From Halorientalis sp. LT38 (GTDB taxonomy: Archaea; Halobacteriota; Halobacteria; Halobacteriales; Haloarculaceae), in the NCBI RefSeq assembly GCF_037031225.1, contig NZ_JAYEZN010000001.1, positions 310,001 to 374,000 on the forward strand: a stretch of 64,000 bases of DNA. The letters are read 5' to 3'. The position numbers were made by a program, and so were the translations under genes. Each line of letters begins with the position of its first letter. Positions within the stretch are counted from its first letter, which is position 1. Below, in pieces: positions 1-9,467 of this stretch. Under the pieces are notes generated by a model, which worked only from the letters and a program-made list of their open reading frames with translations, ran no database searches and was not told where the DNA came from.

Positions 1-490
1 TAGCGGTCGGCCGATGTGACGCCGGATTCAGAGTGACCGTCGAGACCACGACGTCCGACGCCCTGTATTCCAGCCCGTAGAGGTCGCCGTCGTACTTCAG
101 GTAGGCCGACTGTGCGACCCACTTCGGGGGATCGCCCGGGTAGGCCTCGGCCTGGCGTTCCAGGGCGTCACGGATCGTCCCCGCCAGAGCACCCATCCCC
201 CGGTCGACCGCTGCCGTCACAGTCCCCTGCAGACACACGATGTATTCCCCTTCGTGCATCGTAGTCCGGAGCACGTCCCGTACCGCCTCCGGTTGTTCAG
301 AATACGCTATCGGGAACAGATGTCGTCGCCGTTGCCGTGACGGTGAGACCCGCTCCGCCGAGAGTCGGTGGGGCATCACCTGCCGACAGCCGGGTGTTCG
401 GCCATCCCCGGCCGACTGGTCCAGGCCAAGACAGCCCGCGCTTCCCAGTGTAGTTACGGCCAGGCTCACGAGCAACTCACGTCGGTTCAC
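1..490 (-). CDS. Haloarchaeal lipoprotein, 3' part cut by window edge
   Basis: Reading leftward from a GTG at 490, 163 codons stay open to the window edge, with GC-ending codons throughout. The N-terminus is MNRRELLVSLAVTTLGSAGC: two arginines, a hydrophobic stretch and a lipobox (S-A-G-C), so the protein is probably exported (Tat-like or Sec) and lipid-anchored at Cys20. No ATG is available near this point, and GTG followed at once by the RR/lipobox start is convincing. The visible mature part resembles no family I can name. It is transcribed away from the acyl-CoA ligase gene in the same direction, about 40 nt downstream of it. Confidence 0.72.
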   Translation of the reverse strand, partial: MNRRELLVSLAVTTLGSAGCLGLDQSAGDGRTPGCRQVMPHRLSAERVSPSRQRRRHLFPIAYSEQPEAVRDVLRTTMHEGEYIVCLQGTVTAAVDRGMGALAGTIRDALERQAEAYPGDPPKWVAQSAYLKYDGDLYGLEYRASDVVVSTVTLNPASHRPTA

Positions 491-531
491 GTCGGCGAAA
501 CAACTGGTCCTGGAATGGGTCTTGTGGTCTC

Positions 532-2529
532 TCAGTCCGCGCTGGCTTCCTCGCCGTAGATGGCCTGGACTTTGTGGAAGAACTCGTCGCGGATGTTCCG
601 GCGCTTGAGCTTCATCGAGGAGGTCAGCATGTCGTTCTCCGGCGTCCACTCGACGTGGACCAGTTCGAACTGCTTGATCTGCTCGTGTTTCTCGAACCCC
701 TCGTTGACCTCGTCGACCGCTTCGGCGACCCACTCCCGGACGCGCTCGTCGTCGCAGATGTCGTCCGGGTCTTCGGGCAGGTCGATCCCCGCCTCGTCGG
801 CCCAGCGCTCGATGGCCTCGAAGTCGGGGACGATCAGCGCACTGACGAACTTCTGCTCGTCGCCCATGACCATCACCTGATCGACCCGCTCGCTGGTCGC
901 GAACGCGCCCTCGATGGGGCCGGGCGCGACGTTCTTCCCGGTCGAGAGGACCAGCAACTGCTTGAGTCGGTCGTGGTAGATCAGGTAGCCGTCCTCGGTC
1001 CGCTCGACGATGTCGCCGGTGCGGAACCACTCGGGGTCGGCGTCCTCGGGGTCGTCAGGGATCGTCGTGAACGCGTCCTCGGTCGCCTCCGGCCGGTTCC
1101 AGTAGCCCTGCGTCACGTTCGGGCCCTTCACGAGGAGTTCGCCGATCTCGCCGTCGGCTTTCTCTTTCCGGTCCGGGCCGATCACGGTGTCGTCGAGGTA
1201 GGTCTCCATGTCGACGACCGGCGGGCCGAGGGTCCCCGGGCGGGGGTCCTCGGCGGGGTTCGTGGAGACGACCGGCGACGTCTCGGTGAGGCCGTAGCCC
1301 TCGAAGATCTCCAGTCCCATCCCGCGGAACAGCTCGGCGAGGTCCTTGTTGAGGCTGCCGCCGCCGCTGACGAAGTAGTCGATGTTGCCCCCGAGCTGGT
1401 CTTTGACCTGCTGGAAGACCAGTTTGTTCGCGACGTAGTACTCCAGCTTGAGTCGCTTGCTCGGATCGTCGGTCCGACCGTACTCCCGGCCGATCTCGAG
1501 GGCGCGATTGAAGATCTTCTCCTTGAGGTCCGAGGAGGCCGCCTGCTCGCGCATGGCGTCGAACACCTTCTCGTAGACCCGTGGCACGCTCGTCGCCGTC
1601 GAGGGCTGGACCGCCGCCATGTCCTCCTGGACGGTGTCGGGACTCTCGGCGTAGGCCACCGTCGCTCCCGCACCGAACATGGAGAAGTGGCCCGCGGTCC
1701 GCTCGAAGACGTGGGCCAGCGGGAGGAAGGAGAGCGTCTTCACGTCCGAATCCAGCACCGGAAGGTCCTCGTCCTTGTCCGGTCGGGGCCCGAACCGCTT
1801 GCGGATCTGCGAGACGTTCGCCCGGAAGTTGGCGTGGGTCAACTGGACGCCCTTGGGTTTCCCCGTCGTCCCGGACGTGTAGATGAGACTCGCCAGGTCT
1901 TCGGGCGACTGCTGGTCGAGCCAGGACTGGTACTCGGCCTCGTCGAAGGCTTCGCGCCCCAGTTCGTGGACTTCAGCCAGCGTGTAGATGTCGTCGTTCT
2001 CGTCGTAGACGTCCACGTCGTCGACGATGACGACGAACTCGACGTCGGTGTCGTCCTGCACGTCGAGGACGCGGGCCAGCAGTTCCTCGTTCTCGACGAC
2101 GACCCCCGTCGCCCCCGGATCGGAGAGGAGGTAGCGGACCTGGCGCGGCGAGGATTCGGTGTAGATGGTCGTGACGACGCCGCCGGCGGCCAGCACGCCG
2201 AGGTCGGCCTGGGCCCACTCCATGCGGGTGTTCGAGAAGAGCCCCACCTTCTCCCCGTGGTCGACGCCGAGTTCGCGGAAGCCGGCCGCGAGGTTGCGGA
2301 CGATCTCGGCCATCCGGTCGTAGGTCACCAGCCCCCACTCGCCCTCGGCGGGTTCGGGGAGCACGTCGTCGGTCAGCGACCGGTCGTAGACGCCGCCCTT
2401 GTACTGCTGGGCCGGGAGGTCCGCGTGGCGCTCGGCGCTTTGCTCGAATAGCTGGGGGATCGTCCCCGTCCCCGTGACTTCGTCGCTGTACTCCCGCTCT
2501 CGTTCCAACAACTCCGCGGTGGTGGTCAT
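532..2529 (-). CDS. Long-chain acyl-CoA ligase (AMP-forming)
   Basis: A 665-aa ANL-superfamily adenylating enzyme that activates a fatty acid with ATP and CoA. The P-loop motif YTSGTTGKPKGV lies near residue 217, and the A5 motif GYGLTETSP and A7 motif (RTGDI, then YLIYHDRLKQLL) follow in order. Length and the FAA1/FadD15-like layout (extended C-terminal half, 'STGKNVAPGPIE') fit eukaryote-like long-chain acyl-CoA synthetases rather than short-chain ligases. A TATA-like box lies 22-31 nt before the ATG, supporting this start as a leaderless transcript. Exact chain length cannot be read from the sequence. Confidence 0.93.
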   Translation of the reverse strand: MTTTAELLEREREYSDEVTGTGTIPQLFEQSAERHADLPAQQYKGGVYDRSLTDDVLPEPAEGEWGLVTYDRMAEIVRNLAAGFRELGVDHGEKVGLFSNTRMEWAQADLGVLAAGGVVTTIYTESSPRQVRYLLSDPGATGVVVENEELLARVLDVQDDTDVEFVVIVDDVDVYDENDDIYTLAEVHELGREAFDEAEYQSWLDQQSPEDLASLIYTSGTTGKPKGVQLTHANFRANVSQIRKRFGPRPDKDEDLPVLDSDVKTLSFLPLAHVFERTAGHFSMFGAGATVAYAESPDTVQEDMAAVQPSTATSVPRVYEKVFDAMREQAASSDLKEKIFNRALEIGREYGRTDDPSKRLKLEYYVANKLVFQQVKDQLGGNIDYFVSGGGSLNKDLAELFRGMGLEIFEGYGLTETSPVVSTNPAEDPRPGTLGPPVVDMETYLDDTVIGPDRKEKADGEIGELLVKGPNVTQGYWNRPEATEDAFTTIPDDPEDADPEWFRTGDIVERTEDGYLIYHDRLKQLLVLSTGKNVAPGPIEGAFATSERVDQVMVMGDEQKFVSALIVPDFEAIERWADEAGIDLPEDPDDICDDERVREWVAEAVDEVNEGFEKHEQIKQFELVHVEWTPENDMLTSSMKLKRRNIRDEFFHKVQAIYGEEASAD

Positions 2530-2550
2530 TATGGATACCCAGGCGGTCCC

Positions 2551-2560
2551 ACATTATAAT
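2551..2560 (-). promoter_or_regulatory. TATA-like box of the acyl-CoA ligase gene
   Basis: On the minus strand this reads ATTATAATGT, centred about 27 nt upstream of the ATG at 2529. That is the spacing expected for an archaeal TATA box serving a leaderless or nearly leaderless mRNA. Confidence 0.6.
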
Positions 2561-2596
2561 ACGTGGTGAAATGACTTCGAAACCGAAGAAAAGAGG

Positions 2597-2731
2597 CTAT
2601 CCACCCGACCGAACGTCGGCGACGGTGAACTCGCGACCGCAGTCACGACACCGGTACGTGCCGATTCCGACTTTCCCGAGCGTGCGCGTCCGACTACACG
2701 ACGGGCAGGCGATGTCGACGAGGAGAGTCAC
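2597..2731 (-). CDS. Mini zinc-ribbon protein (44 aa)
   Basis: A GTG-started 44-aa frame with two knuckles: CPSC near the N-terminus (Cys9, Cys12) and CRDC (Cys28, Cys31), separated by a short beta-rich linker, followed by GREFTVADV. This is the layout of a one-domain zinc ribbon of the rubredoxin/transcription-factor type, and haloarchaea encode many such mini-proteins. A longer reading of the same frame, to 2986, has a composition typical of antisense DNA, so GTG at 2731 is preferred. It is divergent from the VanZ-like gene. Target unknown; nucleic-acid or protein binding is inferred. Confidence 0.72.
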   Translation of the reverse strand: MTLLVDIACPSCSRTRTLGKVGIGTYRCRDCGREFTVADVRSGG

Positions 2732-2825
2732 GACAGTCGGAACGCGAGGGAGCGTCTTCAACCTCCCGGCGGTCGACGGGCGTCCGCCGATCGGGACCGC
2801 GTGTTTTTTGCCCCGTTCGGTCGCG

Positions 2826-3293
2826 GTGGCGGACGTGCGAAGGCTTCCAGTCCCGCTCGTTCCGACCTGGGTGCGGTGGCTCGGCGTGGCCGCCGTCGCC
2901 GGGTTCGTGTTCGCCACCTCGGTGCTCGTCGCGCCGCCGTCCGAGCCAGTGGTCCCGGGGAAGGTCGATCCCGTCCCGCTCGACAAGTGGCGGCACTTCC
3001 TCGCGTACGCCGCGATCGCCTACGCGCTGGCCTACGCGCTCGCGGACTCGGACCGCCCACGAATCCAGCTGGCGGTCGGCGTCGTCTGCCTGACCGTGTT
3101 GTACGGGATCGGGATCGAACTCTGGCAGTGGACGATCCCGAACCGCTTCTTCAGCCTCGCAGACGCGTACGCCAACGCCCTGGGTGCCGCGCTCGTCGTG
3201 GCCTGGTACGCCATCGAGCCCAGACTGGACTACCGGCCGGTGTTGACGGTCCTCTCACGCGGGGAGAGTGCCTCCCCCGAAGACGTCTCGTAG
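2826..3293 (+). CDS. VanZ-like membrane protein
   Basis: 155 aa with about four predicted membrane segments. The VanZ signature is visible: DKWRHFLAYA in the second segment, then GIELWQWTIPNRFFSLADAYANALGA, with the conserved Glu, Arg, Asp and Asn. VanZ-family proteins are small integral membrane proteins of uncertain function, named after teicoplanin resistance; nothing here suggests an antibiotic role. Start chosen at GTG 2826 because any earlier start would read through the zinc-ribbon gene on the other strand. A T-rich stretch at 2804-2809 may be part of its promoter. It converges with the next gene. Confidence 0.8.
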   Translation: MADVRRLPVPLVPTWVRWLGVAAVAGFVFATSVLVAPPSEPVVPGKVDPVPLDKWRHFLAYAAIAYALAYALADSDRPRIQLAVGVVCLTVLYGIGIELWQWTIPNRFFSLADAYANALGAALVVAWYAIEPRLDYRPVLTVLSRGESASPEDVS

Positions 3294-3307
3294 CCCAGAG
3301 AAACGGG

Positions 3308-3691
3308 TCACTCGGGCGCGACGGATTCCAGCCCGCCCGGGATCCGTTCTAGCACGTCGAAATCCACGGCGGCGGCCTCGCAGCGCTCGACCGACAGCCC
3401 GTCCTCCGCTTCCGCGACCACGAGGACGCCCGCGTCGCCGTCGACCGCGTCCGTTTCCGGCCCGGGAGCCGTCGTCGGACCCGTGATCGCGGGCCCGCTG
3501 GACGCCCCGCGCGCGAGGACGACCCGCTCGTCGTCCCGGAACAGGACGGCCCCTTCGAGCGACCAGGGCAACACCGCAGCCAGCTCGCCGAGTCGTCGAG
3601 CGAGGGCCTCGAACCCGTCCGCGGCGGCCGGTCCCGCCGCCTCCGCCGTCCCGTCGTCGCGCTCGCCGTCGTCCTCGGGTGACAATACCAT
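3308..3691 (-). CDS. Conserved-looking haloarchaeal hypothetical protein
   Basis: 127 aa, acidic, no membrane segment or metal motif. After a low-complexity acidic N-terminus comes a compact region starting FEALARRLGELAAVLPWSLEGAVLFRD and ending in LVVAEAEDGLSVERCEAAAVDFDVLERIPGGL, which looks like a small alpha/beta domain. I do not recognise the family. Start placed at MVLSPEDD; five codons further upstream an ATG is also available. Convergent with the VanZ-like gene with a gap of 14 nt. Confidence 0.65.
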   Translation of the reverse strand: MVLSPEDDGERDDGTAEAAGPAAADGFEALARRLGELAAVLPWSLEGAVLFRDDERVVLARGASSGPAITGPTTAPGPETDAVDGDAGVLVVAEAEDGLSVERCEAAAVDFDVLERIPGGLESVAPE

Positions 3692-3799
3692 ACACGATCT
3701 AGCCACCTGGTGCGGATAAGTCTTCGACCCGGTTCGAGCGCCGAGGGGCGGTTTCCGGCACGCCCGTCCGAGGCCTCCTGCCGGTCGACCTCGCGCCCC

Positions 3800-5728
<1,929 letters not shown>

Positions 5729-5816
5729 ATCCCTCGGAAGCGGTTCCAGCCGGAAGTAAGGCGCGCACTCGGTCGGCCCGGCGCAAGCGTTTTTTCGCCG
5801 GGGAGTCGACGTTCGT

Positions 5817-5957
5817 GTGGGTGAGACTCCCATGCCGATCGCTCCGCACGTCCCGCGAGACGAGGACGGCGACGGAACCGCTCCGGACATCGGCGACGTG
5901 GTCGAACGGATCATCAACGGCGGCGACGATCCGTCCCCGATCGCCGCGACGCCGTGA
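5817..5957 (+). CDS. Small acidic hypothetical protein (46 aa)
   Basis: A 46-codon frame from GTG 5817 (or 41 codons from ATG 5832) whose third positions are almost all G or C. It encodes an acidic peptide with PRDEDGDGTAPDIGDVVERIINGGDD in two parts, a short amphipathic helix flanked by disordered acidic sequence. A T-run at 5790-5795 lies about 25 nt before the GTG. The competing minus-strand reading has Arg/Ser/Thr-rich antisense composition. Function unknown; real but small, so confidence is moderate. Confidence 0.5.
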   Translation: MGETPMPIAPHVPRDEDGDGTAPDIGDVVERIINGGDDPSPIAATP

Positions 5958-6030
5958 CGAAGGGTCGTGACCGCCCGTTTTTTCCGGACCGTCACGGAAC
6001 ACGTAAAGCGCTCGATACGCTATATCGACC

Positions 6031-7032
6031 GTGGCGAAGCCGCTGCGATTCCGGAAGTCGAACGAACACTGGACCGAGGGCCGCGTCCGATCCGAGCTGC
6101 TGGGCCCCCTCGACGCCAACCTCGGCGCGACGATGAGCCGCCCGTGGTACAAACAGCCCGACGGCTACGATGCGCGTCGATTCGAGATGGACAACGGCGA
6201 TCTGGCCCTGTTCGCCTGGACCGACGGGACGGGCTACTGGATGGGCAACACCGAGACGCCGAGCACCCTCTGGCGCACCGAGAAGTACACGTTCCAGGAG
6301 GTGCCCGAACCGCTCTCGGCGTGGGCAGAACGGGAGCTTCTCGCGCAGTTGCACGAGGAGTCCCCTTGGCTGGCCGATTACCCGACCATCTCCCGCTTTT
6401 TCCTGCCCGTCCTGCTCTCGAAGGACGGCCGGCACACGACCCGGGAGTTCCTGCGGGACCACGCCGCGGGCTTCCCCGACGCCGATCCGGACGCGGGCCT
6501 CTCCTACTACGAGGAGTTCCTCGCGACCGGCGCGTTCGACGAGCGCTACGAGATGGCGTCGAAACTCGGGACGAGCGAGCGCCTCAACGTCGGCCGGATG
6601 CGCTCGACCATGAGCGAGTTCACCGTCGCCAAACTGCTCTTCGAGGCCGGCTACGACGTCACCCCGGAGATCGAGGTGACGACCGGTCACTCCATCGACT
6701 TCCGCGCCGACGCCAACGGCGAGGGCCTGCTGGTCGAGGTGACCCGGCCCCAGCCCCCCTCGGAACGGGCGGCCTCCTCGCCGACGAAGTCGATCCGCGA
6801 GACGGCCGAGACGAAGGTCAGCGGCCAGCTCGAATCTCACGAGGGCGGGGTCACCCTGTTCGTCGACTGTTCCTCCTTCGCCGACGACCACTGGGCGACC
6901 CTGATGGACCGACGCCCGGAGGTCCGCCACCGCCCGGCGGTCGTCTTCCGGGCCTGGCCCGACGGCAGCGTCGAGGGCTACACCAAGGGCTCGGTCCCGC
7001 TGGATCTGCCCGACGGGATAGACACGGAGTGA
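6031..7032 (+). CDS. Haloarchaeal DUF5784-like protein, possible nuclease fold
   Basis: 333 aa starting at a GTG. It appears to match the haloarchaea-specific DUF5784 group as I remember it. In the C-terminal half, a helix RSTMSEFTVAKLLFEAGYDV is followed by a strand-turn-strand GHSIDFRAD and LLVEVTRP. Glu196, Asp223 and Glu236 sit where PD-(D/E)XK nucleases place their metal ligands, although the usual Lys after the second acid is replaced (EVT). No neighbouring methylase or toxin was seen. The nuclease fold is inference only. Confidence 0.72.
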   Translation: MAKPLRFRKSNEHWTEGRVRSELLGPLDANLGATMSRPWYKQPDGYDARRFEMDNGDLALFAWTDGTGYWMGNTETPSTLWRTEKYTFQEVPEPLSAWAERELLAQLHEESPWLADYPTISRFFLPVLLSKDGRHTTREFLRDHAAGFPDADPDAGLSYYEEFLATGAFDERYEMASKLGTSERLNVGRMRSTMSEFTVAKLLFEAGYDVTPEIEVTTGHSIDFRADANGEGLLVEVTRPQPPSERAASSPTKSIRETAETKVSGQLESHEGGVTLFVDCSSFADDHWATLMDRRPEVRHRPAVVFRAWPDGSVEGYTKGSVPLDLPDGIDTE

Positions 7033-7042
7033 ACCGCGGCCG

Positions 7043-7471
7043 TCAGGCCTCTGCGACGACCTCGAACGAGCGCTCGCCCATCTGGTTCTCCTCGAAGACG
7101 AACACGCGGCCGTCGGCCCGGTCCAGGTCGGCGTCGACGACGATCCGATGCTGTTCGTTACGGACCGTCACGCCCGGGAACACGGTCGTCTGCTCGTCCA
7201 GGTCGAGCATCACCCGGCCGACGCCGGTGTCCCGGAGGATGTCGGCGTGAGTCTTCAGGTCGTTGACGTAGGTCAACACGCCCTGCTCCTCGCTCGCGTC
7301 GGTGACGAGGACGTGCACGTCGCGGCCGGGCGCGGTCCGGAGCGGCGACTCGCGTTTCTGCGGGACGCCGCGGTAAAAGGCCTCGCGGCCGTCGGTGTAC
7401 CGGACCTCGATCCCGTCCTCGGTGAGTTCGATCGGCAGGGTCTCGGGCGAGACTTCCTCGCGGGTGGTCAT
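7043..7471 (-). CDS. Haloarchaeal DUF5796-like protein
   Basis: 142 aa. The N-terminal ELTEDGIEVRYTDGREAFYRGVP and later DLKTHADILRDTGVGRVMLDLDEQTTVFPGV are typical of a haloarchaea-restricted family that I recall as DUF5796; no function is known. No membrane segment or metal motif. Start at MTTREEV; an earlier in-frame ATG (7522) would add a basic, unlikely tail. It converges with the preceding gene 10 nt away. Confidence 0.78.
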   Translation of the reverse strand: MTTREEVSPETLPIELTEDGIEVRYTDGREAFYRGVPQKRESPLRTAPGRDVHVLVTDASEEQGVLTYVNDLKTHADILRDTGVGRVMLDLDEQTTVFPGVTVRNEQHRIVVDADLDRADGRVFVFEENQMGERSFEVVAEA

Positions 7472-7561
7472 ACCTCGACGTTCGGGCGCGGGGGCAAAAT
7501 CCCGTCGGACGCCCGGTCGCAACCATCACAGGTAAGTACCGAGATACGAGAGGAACTGGTG

Positions 7562-8413
7562 ATGGAAGGCCGGGCACAGGCCCCCGCGGCAGGGACGGTG
7601 TTGAACGCCCTCGCGACCGGGACCGGGTCGGCGTTCGCCATCGACGCCTACACGACGGCGACCGTCGAGTTGCGATCCGACGAGGGCGTCGACGGCGAGA
7701 TCGCCGACGCGCCCGACGCGGACACCCGCCTGATCGAGCGCTGCGTCGAACTCGTGACCGACCGGTTCGGCGACGGCCAGGGCGGACTCGTCAGCACGGA
7801 GAGCGAGGTGCCGATGGCCTCCGGACTCAAGAGTTCGAGCGCCGCAGCGAACGCGACGGTACTGGCGACGCTGTCGGCGCTCGGGGCCGCCGACGAGATC
7901 AGCAGGGAGGACGCCTGCCGCATCGGCGTGCAGGCCGCTCGCGACGCCGGCGTCACGGTCACGGGCGCGTTCGACGACGCGAGCGCGAGCATGCTCGGCG
8001 GCGTCACGGTCACGGACAACGACGAAGACGAACTGCTGGCCCGCGAGGAACGCGACTGGGACGTGCTGGTGTGGACGCCGCCAGAACGGTCCTTCTCCGC
8101 GGACGCGGACGTCGATCGGTGCCGACAGATAGCCCCGATGGCGGACCTGGTGGCGGACCTCGCGCTGGACGGCGACTTCGGCCGGGCGATGACGGTCAAC
8201 GGGCTCGCTTTTTGCGCGGCCCTGGACTTTCCCACCGATCCCCTCGTCGAGGCCATGCCCCTCGTCGAGGGCGTCTCGCTGTCGGGGACCGGTCCGAGTT
8301 TCACTGCGGTCGGGGAGCACAGCGCGCTCGAACAGGTTGCGGAACGCTGGCGGGAACGAGACGGCAACACATGGCTGACAACGACACAGACCGACGGCGC
8401 ACGGACGAGATGA
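7562..8413 (+). CDS. aroK: Shikimate kinase, archaeal GHMP type
   Basis: 283 aa, GHMP-kinase superfamily, phosphorylates shikimate in the chorismate pathway. The N-terminus GRAQAPAAGTVLNALATGTGSAFAID and the ATP-binding loop PMASGLKSSSAAANATVLATL (near residue 80) are diagnostic of the archaeal enzyme, unrelated to bacterial AroK. The C-terminal GHMP motif is LSGTGPSFTAV. ATG 7562 directly follows an in-frame GTG, so either could start. It overlaps the chorismate mutase gene, a functional pairing in aromatic amino-acid synthesis. Confidence 0.93.
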   Translation: MEGRAQAPAAGTVLNALATGTGSAFAIDAYTTATVELRSDEGVDGEIADAPDADTRLIERCVELVTDRFGDGQGGLVSTESEVPMASGLKSSSAAANATVLATLSALGAADEISREDACRIGVQAARDAGVTVTGAFDDASASMLGGVTVTDNDEDELLAREERDWDVLVWTPPERSFSADADVDRCRQIAPMADLVADLALDGDFGRAMTVNGLAFCAALDFPTDPLVEAMPLVEGVSLSGTGPSFTAVGEHSALEQVAERWRERDGNTWLTTTQTDGARTR

Positions 8414-8676
8414 ACCTGGACGAACTCCGCGAGGAGATCCGGACCATCGACCGGGAACTCGTGGAGTTGATCGCACAGCGCACCTACGTCGCCGAGACCA
8501 TCGCCGCGGTCAAGGACGAACAGGGCCTCCCGACGACCGACGAGGAACAGGAACAGGCCGTCATGGACCGGGCCGGCGAGAACGCCGAGCGGTTCGACGT
8601 CGACTCGAACCTCGTGAAGGCCGTATTTAGATTGTTGATCGAGCTCAACAAGGTCGAGCAGCGAGAGTCGCGCTGA
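8371..8676 (+). CDS. Chorismate mutase, AroQ type
   Basis: 101 aa, all-helical AroQ fold. LDELREEIRTIDRELVELIAQR gives the first helix with the substrate-binding Arg; TYVAETIAAVKDEQGLP follows with its Lys, and the last helix is VKAVFRLLIELNKVEQ. It converts chorismate to prephenate. Two starts are possible: ATG 8371, giving a 43-nt overlap with aroK, or ATG 8410, overlapping the aroK stop as ATGA. I keep 8371 because short acidic leaders are common in haloarchaeal homologues, but 8410 would be the classic coupled start. Confidence 0.9.
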   Translation: MADNDTDRRRTDEMNLDELREEIRTIDRELVELIAQRTYVAETIAAVKDEQGLPTTDEEQEQAVMDRAGENAERFDVDSNLVKAVFRLLIELNKVEQRESR

Positions 8677-8689
8677 TCGGAACCGCCGA

Positions 8690-9046
8690 TCAGGCGCCGG
8701 CCATCTGCCGGCAGGTCTCCGCGCAGTCCTGCAACACGTCGGCGCAGACCTGGCAGTGGTCGGCGTCGTGTTGGCTGCACTCCTCGGCACAGTCCTCGCA
8801 GGCCTCCGCGCAGGCCTCGGCGAGGATTGCGCTGTACGCCGACCCGCGGGCCATGAACCGGGCGTGCATCGAGGTGAGGTCGGCCACGTCGCGACACAGA
8901 CGGGCACACTCCTCCATCTCGGGGTCGCCGAGACACTCGTCTGCGCACCACTCGCAGACGTCCGTGGCCTCGTTGCAGTTCTCGACGCACTCGCGCTGGT
9001 CGTCGCTCAGGCTGTCGATCCGGGATACGGTTTCTGCGAGTGACAT
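8690..9046 (-). CDS. Cys-rich four-helix copper-storage-like protein (DUF326/Csp)
   Basis: 118 aa with 15 cysteines in CxxxC and CxxC spacing (for example ECVENCNEATDVCEWCADEC and EACAEACEDCAEEC), plus Met and His. This is the pattern of Csp copper-storage proteins, in which cysteines line the core of a four-helix bundle and bind many Cu(I) ions. No signal peptide is visible, so a cytosolic Csp3-like form is likely. No copper ATPase or CopZ lies alongside. The function is inferred from the family. Confidence 0.85.
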   Translation of the reverse strand: MSLAETVSRIDSLSDDQRECVENCNEATDVCEWCADECLGDPEMEECARLCRDVADLTSMHARFMARGSAYSAILAEACAEACEDCAEECSQHDADHCQVCADVLQDCAETCRQMAGA

Positions 9047-9184
9047 TGCACCGTAAGCGTTGGCGAGGGAGTCGCGTAAGCCGTCTGCCTGCCACTGCAG
9101 GCCCGCCGGACTGATCCGCGGTCGCCCTGCGTGAGGTCGGCCGGGACCGACAGGTACGACAGGCCCACGCCCGAAGTCGGGGGT

Positions 9185-9466
9185 ATGACGGACGGCGACA
9201 CCGAGGCGACGGGGAACGGCATCACCGCCCGCTACGACGAGACGGCGGCCGAGCGCGTCCTGACGTTCGAGCGCGACGGCGCGACGGCGGTCGTCGCGCA
9301 GAACCGCGAGGGCTACGCCATGCTGAAGGTGCGCCCGTCGCGCGACGGCGACGAACTAGAGCGATACTACGGGTTCGACATGGCCCTCGACCACGCCGCG
9401 GAGTTGCTGGGCGTCCGGCCGACCGACCTGCCGGTCCCCGACGCCGCCGCGGACATGGGGATGTGA
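9185..9466 (+). CDS. Small haloarchaeal hypothetical protein
   Basis: 93 aa, acidic and soluble. The sequence alternates short strands (ARYDETAAERVLTFERDG, TAVVAQNREGYAMLKVRPS) with a C-terminal helix (MALDHAAELLGV), a plausible small alpha+beta domain. I do not recognise a named family. It ends two nucleotides before the stop of the convergent HTH_10 regulator. Confidence 0.72.
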   Translation: MTDGDTEATGNGITARYDETAAERVLTFERDGATAVVAQNREGYAMLKVRPSRDGDELERYYGFDMALDHAAELLGVRPTDLPVPDAAADMGM

Positions 9467-9467
9467 C

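Noticed and set aside
574-2451. Long open frame antisense to the acyl-CoA ligase gene
   Set aside because: Its composition (Val, Asp, Arg, Leu with repeated antisense words) is the mirror of GC-rich coding DNA; the minus-strand enzyme has intact motifs.
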